The position numbers were made by a program, and so were the translations under genes. From DATDGX01 sp036521875 (GTDB taxonomy: Bacteria; Desulfobacterota; Binatia; Binatales; Binataceae), in contig DATDGX010000019.1 in the NCBI GenBank assembly GCA_036521875.1, positions 1-64,000 of the forward strand: a stretch of 64,000 bases of DNA, written 5' to 3'. The notes under the pieces are model-generated. The model did not search any database, was not told the DNA's origin, and worked only from the letters and a program-made list of their open reading frames with translations. This document shows positions 9,501-18,040 of this stretch, piece by piece. Position 1 is the stretch's first letter. Each line of letters begins with the position of its first letter.

Positions 9501-10061
9501 AAAGCGGTACTTGAGACCCTGAACTTTGGCCGCCAAAGCGAGCCGCCCTATCTATGCCTGGCCGACTACGTCGCGGCGCGCGATTCGGGGCGCACCGACT
9601 ACCTGTGCATGTTCGTCACCACCATCGGCACCGCCGTTCGCGCACTGGCCGAGGAATGGAAAGCGCGCGGCGAGTACCTGCGCTCGCACATCCTGCAGGT
9701 GCTCGCCAATGAGGGCGCGGAAGCATTCGCGGAACTGCTTCATCTGAAGATCCGCCAGATGTGGGGAATCGGCGACCCCCCAGGACTCTCGTTGAAAGAG
9801 CTCGTGCAGGCGCGCTATCACGGCAAGCGGTTTTCGTTCGGATACCCGGCCTGCCCGCGCCTGGAAGACCAGAGCAAGCTTTTCAGGCTACTCGAGGTAA
9901 GCGCGCAGAACCTCGGCGTCCAGCTTACCGACGAGTTCATGATGGACCCGGAGAGTTCGGTGAGCGCGATTGTGTTCCACCATCCGGAGGCCAAGTACTT
10001 CAGCCTCTCGCCCGCCGACGCCGAGCGCCTGGAAAGCGAGTCCGGCCCCGCAACCCCGTAA
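6555..10061 (+). CDS. metH: Cobalamin-dependent methionine synthase MetH
   Basis: 1168 residues, close to the roughly 1200 usual for full-length MetH. It transfers the methyl group of 5-methyltetrahydrofolate to homocysteine through methylcobalamin. Domains appear in canonical order: homocysteine-binding barrel with zinc cysteines in LNCATGPD (about 230) and GGCCGTT (about 293-299); pterin-binding domain starting near GERTNVLGS (about 345); cap and B12-binding domain with the cobalamin-ligand motif DVHDIG (about 729-734); and a C-terminal reactivation domain with GYPACPRLEDQ, which binds SAM. Having the reactivation domain in the same chain means no separate reactivating subunit is needed. 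No cobalamin riboswitch was recognised in the 149 bp upstream. Confidence 0.97.
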   Translation: MNSVTDRIKRLRELLDARIVVLDGAFGTSIQAMNLSADAFGGPALEGCNENVVRTRPDKIRSMHESFLAAGADIVETATFGATPLVLAEYGLADRAHEINRAAAEIARAAAAAFSTPDRPRFVAGSMGPTTKNISVTGTVTFDQMADTYQVQAEGLIEGGADLLVLETVFDTLSCKAGIVGIERAIEKLGIALPVAVSGTIETMGTLLAGQDIESFYVSLAHRDLLWMGLNCATGPDFMTDHLRTLAEISRFHVACVPNAGLPDENGHFNETPTMLAEKIGRFARNGWVNLIGGCCGTTPEHIKLIVDAVAGLKPRMRSTLRRSVVSGIETLVIDESTRPVIVGERTNVLGSRKFKRLIAQNKFEEASEVGRAQVRRGAHILDVCLQDPDRVEVDDLNRFLEIEVKKVKVPLVIDSTEHRVLEEALKRTPGKSIINSINLEDGEERFQRVVPLARRFGAALIVGCIDEDKQQAQAVTRQRKLQIAERSFKLLTEKYGIAPEDIIFDPLVFPVGTGDKNYIGAGVETIEGIRLIRQALPNTKTVLGVSNVSFGLPDAGREVLNSVMLYHCVQAGLDLAIVNAEKLHRYPSIPEEERKLADDLIWWRGDDPIAAFAAHFRTRKSAVAKENRKDLPLLERLPRYILEGSKEGLVEDLDEALQSMGPLEVINGPLMKGMDEVGRLFNANEMIVAEVLQSAETMKAAVAHLEPHMEKTESATRGKIILATVKGDVHDIGKNLVEIIFSNNGYRVINLGIKVHPEELIKAYREHAPDAIGLSGLLVKSAQMMVVTAQDLKTAGIECPILVGGAALSNRFTRMKIAPEYEGLVAYANDAMTGLDLANQIMDYERRETLARILAEQSKKMLESAPKVAPRAAGAPGKSSVRRDLEIPKPPDLKLHVIRDYDLGEIFGYINPKSLYAKHLGFQNFVEALEAGDPKAKDLHDRVEEVAQLMLARKDISANAIYKFFPVQSDDRTVMIYSSDGKAVLETLNFGRQSEPPYLCLADYVAARDSGRTDYLCMFVTTIGTAVRALAEEWKARGEYLRSHILQVLANEGAEAFAELLHLKIRQMWGIGDPPGLSLKELVQARYHGKRFSFGYPACPRLEDQSKLFRLLEVSAQNLGVQLTDEFMMDPESSVSAIVFHHPEAKYFSLSPADAERLESESGPATP

Positions 10062-10154
10062 CATCCTTGCCCTGTACGTCTTGACCCGGACTTCCGTTTT
10101 CGCAGGACGGAGTGCGTCGCCTTCAAGCGGCCGTGGCTTGCAGGTGCGCATTGG

Positions 10155-10253
10155 TCACGCGACAGCTTCGAGCCCATTTCTGGCGACCAAAGCGAGAAGC
10201 TTCAGCGAAGGTCCCCGCGGGTGTTTTTCGCCCCGCTCCCACTGATGAACAAG
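10155..10253 (-). pseudogene. HigA-type XRE antitoxin, C-terminal half (inverted)
   Basis: The minus-strand reading gives LVHQWERGEK followed by PRGPSLKLL and a natural C-terminus (RNGLEAVA, stop at 10155). This is the typical second half of the HigA/MqsA-like XRE antitoxins, in which a QWERGEK recognition helix precedes a KLLALV helix. The expected preceding half is absent on this strand and is instead found on the plus strand immediately next to it, so this is one half of a rearranged gene. Confidence 0.7.
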
Positions 10254-10259
10254 CTGACA

Positions 10260-10378
10260 ATGCGCAGATTCGACGCGATGTGTCTCACGCCCATACCTCG
10301 GCTGAAGGCCAGGCAAAGCTGAGAGAGGGAGCGAGCCAGGCCGTCTTCGCCCGCTATCTGAATGTGACCACCGGCCTG
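10260..10378 (+). pseudogene. HigA-type XRE antitoxin, N-terminal half, frameshifted
   Basis: Reading from the ATG at 10260 gives MRRFDAMCLTPIPRLKARQ, a well-known HigA-type opening. A stop follows, and the adjacent frame continues with REGASQAVFARYLNVTTGL, the first helices of the same XRE fold. It ends exactly where the QWERGEK helix should follow. That missing half lies inverted at 10155-10253. One frameshift plus one inversion breakpoint are therefore visible. No HigB toxin gene was recognised next to it. Confidence 0.7.
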
Positions 10379-10475
10379 CGCCGACGCGGAGCAGCTTCTG
10401 ACCGTCGATAAGTGGGGACGGGCGACCCAGTAACATCTCGATCGTGGTGAATCGTGGCGAGAGAGCGCGCGCCCG

Positions 10476-11492
<1,017 letters not shown>

Positions 11493-11540
11493 GCTCAGCG
11501 CTTAGCGATGGCTCAGGCCCATGCTTCAACTCAATTCAAT

Positions 11541-11903
11541 TCAATCGCCTGGAATAAGCCGATGCGAGTCGCTGTCAAAATGCTGAGTCGAGAACTCGAA
11601 TAACTCCGCGTCTTCGAGCGCTACCATCTGATGCACCAGGCCGGGCGGCACGTCCATGCAATCGCCGGGACCGAGTTCGAATTCCTCGATCGTCTCCGCT
11701 TGAGGTGATTCCTTAACGCGCACCAGCAGGCGGCCGCTGCGCAGGTAGAACGATTCGGTCTTGAGCTTATGGTAGTGCAGCGAGCATCGCTTGCCTTTGC
11801 GGATTTCCAGGATCTTGCCGCAGTAAAGAGGATTGTTGGCGATCCAGACCTCGCGGCCCCAACCCTTGGGTTGGACATGAACGGGCTTGCGTATATGGCT
11901 CAT
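11541..11903 (-). CDS. Cupin protein, mannose-6-phosphate isomerase type II-like
   Basis: About 120 residues. The ATG at 11903 (MSHIRKPVHV) is chosen over a TTG ten codons upstream. Sequence runs KGWGREVWIANN, then SLHYHKLKTESFYL with cupin metal ligands (HxH plus E), and PGDCMDVPPGLVHQM for the second cupin motif, as in the C-terminal cupin of GDP-mannose pyrophosphorylase/phosphomannose isomerase. It may be a stand-alone isomerase-like or sugar-binding cupin feeding GDP-mannose synthesis, which suits its place beside gmd. Enzymatic activity is not certain because stand-alone cupins vary widely in function. Confidence 0.75.
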   Translation of the reverse strand: MSHIRKPVHVQPKGWGREVWIANNPLYCGKILEIRKGKRCSLHYHKLKTESFYLRSGRLLVRVKESPQAETIEEFELGPGDCMDVPPGLVHQMVALEDAELFEFSTQHFDSDSHRLIPGD

Positions 11904-12038
11904 GGATTCTTGATCGCCGGGCGTTGCCGGCAAGCCGGATTATTGCATATCAGCCGGTCTCGTATAACACCGTGCATAGCTCCGCCACGCGGTGCCGTCA
12001 GTCAGGCACCCGCAATCATTAGACCGGATTATCGACGG

Positions 12039-13883
12039 TCAGCCGACCGAGCGTGCAGAGCCGATCGGAATCGCCGCGCCGGCGCGGAGTATCGGCGCCG
12101 ATGGAGGGGCGCCGAGGTCGCTGACCTGGATGCGGAACTGGCGGACCGTGAGACTGTGCTCCTCGGCGAAGCCGCATATCTGCGCGAGCCGGTCTTCGCT
12201 GAGCTCCTCGGCTACCAGGAGTTCGTCGAATGGAGTGACCGAGAAAACTTCCTCGAGGTCCTCGACCGAACCTAACACGCGCTGGCCGAGCAACAATTTG
12301 CCGAGCTTGAAACCGTCGTCGTCGACGAAGCCGACCAGCCGCAGTCCCTGCCCGCGCTCCGAGGACAGGTAGCTAGCCGCCGCGGTTCCGACCTGCCCCG
12401 CACCGACCACCACCACGCGCCTGCCGGGCGCCGCGAGATGGTTGATCCCATGGCGCAGCGTCTGAAACGAGAGACGCGTCACCAGCAGGAGGTTGAACAG
12501 GATGATCATAAAGAGAACCAGAACCGATCCCGACAGACCAATCGGCACGATCAGCGAGCCCGCAGCCACGAACACTCCCGCCAGCACGGCGCCGCTGGCG
12601 AAGCGAATCCCGTCCGAGAGCCCGGTGTAGCGCCAGATGCCGCGATAAATTCCCACCAGCAGGAATGCGGCGTAGGTCAGGAGGATGACCCATGGCAGGC
12701 TTCTCACCATTACTTCCGCCAGACCGTCGTCGATGGTGAACTCGAGGCGGAGCATGAACGCGCCAAAGTATGCCGCGCTGATCAGCGCCAGATCGACTAC
12801 CGCTTCGGCAATTCTCCGCTTGTAGCCGAGGTTCAAAATGAAGCGCGCCAATCCAATCGATTCTCCGTACGCGAGACCCGGCGCGGTCGAGTCAAAGGTC
12901 AAGTCCATCATGAAGAGCGCGATCACCGCTGCCGCGAGCGCTATCAGCGGGAGCGCCATCAGCACGTAGCGGTGCGGCAGCAGGCTCATCGCGATGGCGC
13001 ACGCGGCGCTCAGCGACGCGACGCTCCAGCATACGAAGGCGCTGGTCCGCTCTGAGAGCCCGAGCGAGAGCAGGCGATGATGTGAATGGTCAAGGCCGTG
13101 GCGCGAAATAGAATTGCCGGTCGCAAGCCGCGTCACCGTTACGATAGCGGTGTCCAGCAACGGCACCAGCATCACCAGCACCGGAAACACGTACTTTGTG
13201 AGCCGCGAGTTCGAGGCCAGTCCGGCTCCCTGGAGGGCGAATACTCCGAGCAACAGCCCGATAGGAAGCGCGCCCGCGTCGCCCATGAAGATCGACGCCG
13301 GGTAGTAGTTGTAAGCGAGAAATCCCGCCAGCGCCCCGCCCACCGCGAGTCCGCCCGCGGCCAGCGCGGCATTGGAATGAAGCGCGCCGGTTACGCCGAG
13401 CGCGAGCGCGGCGATAATTCCGATTCCCGCCGCCAGGCCGTCGAGTCCGTCGATCAGGTTGAACGCGTTGGTGGTCGCGAGCAGCCAGATGATCTCGAGC
13501 GTCGCATTAACCGGCGCCCACGGGGTCAGCGGCAATTGCGGCAACGTCAGCACCAGGAACAGCGCCACCACGACCTGCGCCGCGAGCTTCTGGAGCGGCC
13601 GCAATACGATCGCGTCATCGAGAGCGCCGACCGCCCACAGGGTTGCCGCGCCAAGCAGCTCCCATCCGCTAAGCAGGCCGAAGACGGCGAGCGCGGCCAG
13701 CACCGCGGCGACGATCGCCGCGCCGCCGAAAACCGGGACCTGCGCCGCGGGCACCGGGTGATGGCTCCGCTCCGCCGTCACGCCCAAACGCGTTCCGATC
13801 GATCCGGCCAGCGGGACAATCGCCGCGCAGACCGCGAATGCGACGAGTGGCACGCCCAATAAAACCGCTACCGATTCAGTCAT
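12039..13883 (-). CDS. Fusion of WecA/MraY-type glycosyl-1-phosphate transferase and CapD-like NAD-binding region
   Basis: 614 residues in two modules. Residues 1-330 form a polytopic membrane domain of the MraY/WecA family: HPVPAAQVPVFGG, NAFNLIDGLDGLAAG, and NYYPASIFMGDAGAL with the conserved acidic residues, plus DHSHHRLL. This module would attach the first sugar-phosphate to undecaprenyl phosphate. Residues about 345-614 resemble the N-terminal part of FlaA1/CapD/WbpM proteins: four hydrophobic segments, then a Rossmann fold VVVVGAGQVGTAA and GFVDDDGFKLGK. The catalytic SDR half of CapD is absent, so this half probably binds a nucleotide or acts as a regulator rather than a dehydratase. 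Minus-strand neighbour of GT4 and cupin genes. Confidence 0.85.
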   Translation of the reverse strand: MTESVAVLLGVPLVAFAVCAAIVPLAGSIGTRLGVTAERSHHPVPAAQVPVFGGAAIVAAVLAALAVFGLLSGWELLGAATLWAVGALDDAIVLRPLQKLAAQVVVALFLVLTLPQLPLTPWAPVNATLEIIWLLATTNAFNLIDGLDGLAAGIGIIAALALGVTGALHSNAALAAGGLAVGGALAGFLAYNYYPASIFMGDAGALPIGLLLGVFALQGAGLASNSRLTKYVFPVLVMLVPLLDTAIVTVTRLATGNSISRHGLDHSHHRLLSLGLSERTSAFVCWSVASLSAACAIAMSLLPHRYVLMALPLIALAAAVIALFMMDLTFDSTAPGLAYGESIGLARFILNLGYKRRIAEAVVDLALISAAYFGAFMLRLEFTIDDGLAEVMVRSLPWVILLTYAAFLLVGIYRGIWRYTGLSDGIRFASGAVLAGVFVAAGSLIVPIGLSGSVLVLFMIILFNLLLVTRLSFQTLRHGINHLAAPGRRVVVVGAGQVGTAAASYLSSERGQGLRLVGFVDDDGFKLGKLLLGQRVLGSVEDLEEVFSVTPFDELLVAEELSEDRLAQICGFAEEHSLTVRQFRIQVSDLGAPPSAPILRAGAAIPIGSARSVG

Positions 13884-13950
13884 GAAACGTTCGTACCCGG
13901 AGAAAGTCGGATTATGGATAGAGCGAAGAGCTGAAACAAATTTGCGCGCG

Positions 13951-15156
13951 TCATTCCGGCGCGCGCGCGTTGCCGGAGAGCATGGAGCTGAACTGGCCCG
14001 TGACTTTGACCCGGTCGAAACTCTGTTCGGCCAGCCTGCGCGCCCGTGCGCCCATCTGCTTGAGCTTGCCGGGCTCGCTCGCGCACTCGGCGATCGTGCG
14101 AGCGAGCGCGCGCGCGTCGCCGGCGGGGATTACAAAGCCCACCGAGTTCTCGCGCGCGATGCGTGCGACTTCGGCGTCCTCTTCCATCATCGCGATGAAC
14201 GGGCGGCCGGCGGCGAGAATCCCGTAGACTTTGCTCGGTACCAGACATCCGGCGGTGCCCGGTGCAAGCGGAATCAGATGCAGGTCGCCGGCGCTCAGGG
14301 ATTCCGCGAGCTTCTCTACCGGCTGATAAGGCAGGAACAGCACGTTCTCGAGTCCCATCGCGCGCGCGGACTCCTCGAGTCTCTGCTTGCGCGCACCCTC
14401 ACCAATCAGCACGAACACGATGCGCGGATCGTTTTTCAAATGCTGCGCCGCTTCGAGCACGATCTCGAGCTGCTGCGTGAGTCCCAGGTTGCCTGAGTAC
14501 ATGACGACGAAGCGATCGCCGAAGCGGCTACGGAACGGATTGCTCTCCAGCGGAGTGACGCGGCTGCAGTCGACCCAGTCGGGTATCACCACGACTTTCT
14601 CCGCGGGCACGCCCTTGGCGATGATGCGGCGGGCCATGTCGTGGCCGAGGGTCACGATAGTATCGGCGCGTGCGTAGGCGAAACGGTTGGCGCGCCTCAG
14701 GACCGCCAGCAAAAAGCGATTCCTGACGCCGCCGGTGGCGACTGCGATATCCGGATACAGATCGCGAACATTGTAGACCAGCCGGCATCGCCAGCGCCGC
14801 TTGAGCAACGCCGCCAGCGCGCCGAGCAGAGGCGGATCGGTCTCCGCGATGATGACGTCGGGGCGTTCGAGCCGCACCGTCGCCAGCGACGCGAGCATAT
14901 AGTAGGTGCCGAGATTGAGCAGCCGCGCGATGAGCGGCGTCTTGGGAAACCTGGTCCCCCAGGTGCGGATGATCTCGACGTTGCCGCGCACCTCGTGCGT
15001 GAAGAGACGGCGCAGCGGCGCGCTGCCGTTTCGCGAAGGACCGGCAATGAATACTATCTGGTTGTCCGCCGACAGGTCGTCGCAGAGCTCGGTCAGGAAC
15101 TGGCCGGTCGCCTCGTGATCAGGCCAGAACGAGCGATTCAGGAAAAGAAGTTTCGT
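13951..15156 (-). CDS. GT4 glycosyltransferase (WcaI-like) with apparent ACG start
   Basis: A GT4 (GT-B) glycosyltransferase. The GTG at 14991 would give 346 residues and miss the N-terminal strand of the fold. Translating upstream in frame restores it: TKLLFLNRSFWPDHEATGQ, matching the usual WcaI-type start K-hydrophobic-LN...ATGQ. The first codon of that strand is ACG at 15156, and GGAG lies 8 nt ahead of it. No ATG, GTG or TTG lies in frame between 15156 and 14991. The full product would be 401 residues, the family's normal length. Later motifs include YNVRDLYPDIAVATGG, MYSGNLGLTQQLE and LPYQPVEKLAESL. It lies 48 bp downstream of the GDP-mannose epimerase gene. Confidence 0.8.
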   Translation of the reverse strand, partial: TKLLFLNRSFWPDHEATGQFLTELCDDLSADNQIVFIAGPSRNGSAPLRRLFTHEVRGNVEIIRTWGTRFPKTPLIARLLNLGTYYMLASLATVRLERPDVIIAETDPPLLGALAALLKRRWRCRLVYNVRDLYPDIAVATGGVRNRFLLAVLRRANRFAYARADTIVTLGHDMARRIIAKGVPAEKVVVIPDWVDCSRVTPLESNPFRSRFGDRFVVMYSGNLGLTQQLEIVLEAAQHLKNDPRIVFVLIGEGARKQRLEESARAMGLENVLFLPYQPVEKLAESLSAGDLHLIPLAPGTAGCLVPSKVYGILAAGRPFIAMMEEDAEVARIARENSVGFVIPAGDARALARTIAECASEPGKLKQMGARARRLAEQSFDRVKVTGQFSSMLSGNARAPE

Positions 15157-15204
15157 GGCTCGTGCTCCAGTCTCAAATCGGGGCGGAAAACGCCTGGCGC
15201 ATCG

Positions 15205-16203
15205 CTATACCGAGGCGGCGGCGCGTTGCGGCAGCCCCTTCTCGCGCATCATCAGCTCAATCCAGGCGTAGGTTTTGCCCAGTCCTTCCTCGAGCGAGAT
15301 CGTGGGAGACCATCCGAGCAGTGCGCGCAGACGGGTGTTGTCGGAATTTCGCCCGCGCACACCCTGCGGCCCTGCGACGTGATTTTTTTTGATTTGGATT
15401 TGTGCAATTCCGGCGACGATGTCGGCGAGCTCGTTGATGGTGACCACGCGATCCTGCCCGATATTGAGCGGCTCGTGATGCTTCGATCTCATCAATCTGA
15501 ACATCCCGTCGAGGCAGTCGTCGATATAGCAGAACGAGCGGGTTTGCTCGCCGTCGCCCCAGATTTCGATTTCGTGATTTCCGCTGAGCTTCGCGTGGGC
15601 GATTTTACGGCAGAGCGCGGCCGGCGCTTTTTCGCGTCCCCCCTCAAAGGTGCCATAGGGGCCGAAGATATTGTGGAAGCGCGCGATGCGGGTTTCGATT
15701 CCGTAATCCTCGCGATAATGCACGCACAGCCGTTCGGTCAGCAGCTTCTCCCATCCATAGGCGTCCTGCGGCTGCGCGGGATACGCGTCTTCCTCCTTGA
15801 GCGGAGTCACCTCAGTCTCAGTCTGCCGATACTCGGGATAGACACACGCGGACGAGCTGTACAGGTAGCGCTTGACCCGGTTGAGCCGGGCTGCCTCGAG
15901 AGTCTGAAAATTTATCATCGCGTTGGAGTACAAAATCTGCGCGTGATTCGCGGAAATATATCCCATGCCTCCCATGTCAGCGGCCAGCGCGTATACTTCG
16001 TCGACCCCATGCGTGGCAGCTTTGCAATCATCAAGGCGGCGCAGGTCGAGCAACTTGAACTCGTCAGCCGAAGTGGGTCTGAACTCCGGGTACTTCAGAT
16101 CCACGCCGCGGACCCAGAAGCCCAGCTTCTTGAGATAGTTGACCAGGTGACTTCCGATGAAGCCGCCCGCGCCGGTGACTAAAATTTTTGTCTTATGCGC
16201 CAT
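15205..16203 (-). CDS. GDP-D-mannose 3',5'-epimerase (GME-like)
   Basis: A 332-residue SDR enzyme resembling plant GME closely: GAGGFIGSHL for NAD, ADMGGMGYISANHAQILYSN, SSSACVYPEY, PAQPQDAYGWEK (YxxxK), ARFHNIFGPYGTFEGG and REKAPAALCRKI. In plants this enzyme converts GDP-D-mannose to GDP-L-galactose and GDP-L-gulose. Assignment rests on family motifs; activity here is inferred. Placement in a polysaccharide locus suggests an L-galactose or L-gulose type residue in the polymer. GMD is also encoded here, so both would draw on the same GDP-mannose pool. Confidence 0.88.
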   Translation of the reverse strand: MAHKTKILVTGAGGFIGSHLVNYLKKLGFWVRGVDLKYPEFRPTSADEFKLLDLRRLDDCKAATHGVDEVYALAADMGGMGYISANHAQILYSNAMINFQTLEAARLNRVKRYLYSSSACVYPEYRQTETEVTPLKEEDAYPAQPQDAYGWEKLLTERLCVHYREDYGIETRIARFHNIFGPYGTFEGGREKAPAALCRKIAHAKLSGNHEIEIWGDGEQTRSFCYIDDCLDGMFRLMRSKHHEPLNIGQDRVVTINELADIVAGIAQIQIKKNHVAGPQGVRGRNSDNTRLRALLGWSPTISLEEGLGKTYAWIELMMREKGLPQRAAASV

Positions 16204-16224
16204 TACGTCGGCCCGCCGCGATAA

Positions 16225-17973
16225 TCAGGTTTCGCCTGTCCGGCGCACCATGAATCTACCCATCACTAACACGTCCATCCTGCTCCGCAAAAAGCAGTCG
16301 AGCGCCTCCTCCGGCTTGCAAACCACCGGTTCGTTTTCGTTGAACGAAGTATTCAGCAAAACCGGCACTCCCGTCTGCCGGCCGAACTCGCGTATCAGCT
16401 TGTAGTAGAGCGGGTTCTGCGAAGCATTCACCGTCTGCAAACGCCCTGAGCCGTCGACGTGCGTGGTCGCGGGAATTATGCCGCGCTTCTCGGGACGCAC
16501 CTGGTACGCCATCAGCATGAAAGGCGATGGATATGACTGCGTGAAGTACTCGGCGGCGGCTTCCTCCAGGATGGAAGGCGCGAAGGGCCGGAACGTCTCG
16601 CGGCGCTTGATCTTGCTATTGAGAATGTCGCGCATCTCCGGACGGCGCGGATCGGCGAGGATGCTGCGATTGCCCAGTGCGCGCGGTCCCCACTCCATGC
16701 GCCCGTGGAACCATCCGACTACGCGGCCCTCGGCGATCTCGGCCGCCGTAATCCGGCACAGTTCGTCCTCGTCGGCGATCTGACTAACCTCGCAGCGGAG
16801 TTTGGCCAGCTCCGCGCTGCGCGCGCTCAATGCCGCGGCCAGCTCCTGTTCGCCATACTCCGGTCCCCAGTACGCGTGCTCCATGACGAAATCGCGGCGT
16901 CCGCCGCCGGCATGCCATTGATACATCGCCGCACCAATAGCCAGTCCGGCGTCGCCCGCCGCCGACTGTATATACACATCTTCGAATCCCGTCTGCTCCA
17001 GGATTTTTCCGTTCGCCACGCAATTGAACGCGACTCCGCCCGCCATGCACAGCTTCTTGAGGCCGGTCGCGCGCTGCAGCGTCCGCAGCCGGTCCAGCAA
17101 TACCTCCTCGAGGCGCCGCTGCATCGAGCACGCGATACTCGCGTGCCGTCTGTCGACCGGCTGAGCAGGGTCGCGCGAGGGACCCAGGCGTTCAACCAGA
17201 TAGTCTGAGTAGAGACGTCCGATCCACGGTTCACCGGCGCCCCACGTCATCTCCGAGCCGGAACGCTGATGGACGAAGTAGTCAGGCACCAACTGGAAAT
17301 CCATCCGGCCGCCATTGGGCGCGAGCACCATCCGGCGAAATTCCTCGAGCTGCTCCGGCTCTCCATACGACGCCAGTCCCATCACCTTGTATTCGTCGCC
17401 GTACTTGAGAAAGCCGAGATACTGAGTGACCGCGGTATAGTAAATTCCGAGCGAATGCGGAAACGCGACTGCGCCCATCGGCTCAATTCGGCTTCCACGG
17501 CCAACGCCCCACATCGCGCTGGCGAAATCGCCAAGGCCGTCGACCGAGAACAGCGCGGCCTCATCGAACGGCGAGACCAGGAACGCGCTGGCGAGATGCG
17601 CCCGGTGATGCTCGACCCGGCGCACCGGCGCCGTCCCTTCTTTCAATCCAAGGGCCAGCGCGGCTTCAGAACCAATCGAGGCGAATCGGCTTTGCGCAGA
17701 CAGCCGATTGCGCGCCATTTTCGGCATCCGGATCGCATGCCACGCCTTGCGCGCGATTCGCGCCCACGGATCGCGAGCCACCGCCAGAATGTCGATATCG
17801 CGCGCGGCGGCGCCCACCGCGGAAAGCACGTAGCGCAGCGACTCGACCGGAAACCCGGCAGCGTGCTTAATCCGGGTGAAGCGCTCTTCTTCCGCGGCGG
17901 CGACCAGCCTGCCATCGACCACCGCGGCCGCGCTGGCATCGCCGTGGTATGCGTTTATCCCGACAATCAGCAT
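16225..17973 (-). CDS. NodU/CmcH-family carbamoyltransferase
   Basis: 582 residues, typical for the NodU/CmcH/NovN family, which transfers a carbamoyl group from carbamoyl phosphate to a sugar hydroxyl. Motifs include the N-terminal ASKHA-like opening GINAYHGDASAAAV, EEERFTRIKHAAGFP, VEHHRAHLASAF, the CMAGGVAFNCVANGK block, and the C-terminal GRMEWGPRALGNRSILADPR. The start codon lies inside a short repeat (17969-18031). Its presence between GME and GT4 genes suggests a carbamoylated sugar in the exopolysaccharide. Confidence 0.9.
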   Translation of the reverse strand: MLIVGINAYHGDASAAAVVDGRLVAAAEEERFTRIKHAAGFPVESLRYVLSAVGAAARDIDILAVARDPWARIARKAWHAIRMPKMARNRLSAQSRFASIGSEAALALGLKEGTAPVRRVEHHRAHLASAFLVSPFDEAALFSVDGLGDFASAMWGVGRGSRIEPMGAVAFPHSLGIYYTAVTQYLGFLKYGDEYKVMGLASYGEPEQLEEFRRMVLAPNGGRMDFQLVPDYFVHQRSGSEMTWGAGEPWIGRLYSDYLVERLGPSRDPAQPVDRRHASIACSMQRRLEEVLLDRLRTLQRATGLKKLCMAGGVAFNCVANGKILEQTGFEDVYIQSAAGDAGLAIGAAMYQWHAGGGRRDFVMEHAYWGPEYGEQELAAALSARSAELAKLRCEVSQIADEDELCRITAAEIAEGRVVGWFHGRMEWGPRALGNRSILADPRRPEMRDILNSKIKRRETFRPFAPSILEEAAAEYFTQSYPSPFMLMAYQVRPEKRGIIPATTHVDGSGRLQTVNASQNPLYYKLIREFGRQTGVPVLLNTSFNENEPVVCKPEEALDCFLRSRMDVLVMGRFMVRRTGET

Positions 17974-18031
17974 TAGTCAGAGTAGAGCAGTATCAGTCAG
18001 TCACTAATACAGCATTAGTCAGTCATTAGAG
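17969..18031. repeat. Imperfect 20-22 bp tandem repeat over a start codon
   Basis: Three units: 17969-17988, 17989-18010 and 18011-18031, with AG(C/T)AT(T/C)AGTCAG as the shared start. The carbamoyltransferase start codon (17971-17973) lies within the first unit. The core CATTAGTCA also recurs at 57945 and near 61150 in other intergenic gaps. Confidence 0.6.
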
Positions 18032-18040
18032 TTAATCTAG

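Larger units (their letters stand above)
10062..10475. other. Gene-poor stretch holding a broken antitoxin gene
   Basis: This 414-bp interval between metH and gmd contains two fragments of one HigA-type gene in opposite orientations (10155-10253 minus and 10260-10378 plus). No intact gene was recognised in the remainder. No clear terminator was found for metH. Confidence 0.6.

Noticed and set aside
14991..15156. Treating the glycosyltransferase as starting at the GTG at 14991
   Set aside because: This would omit the first strand of the GT-B fold, which is intact in frame just upstream.
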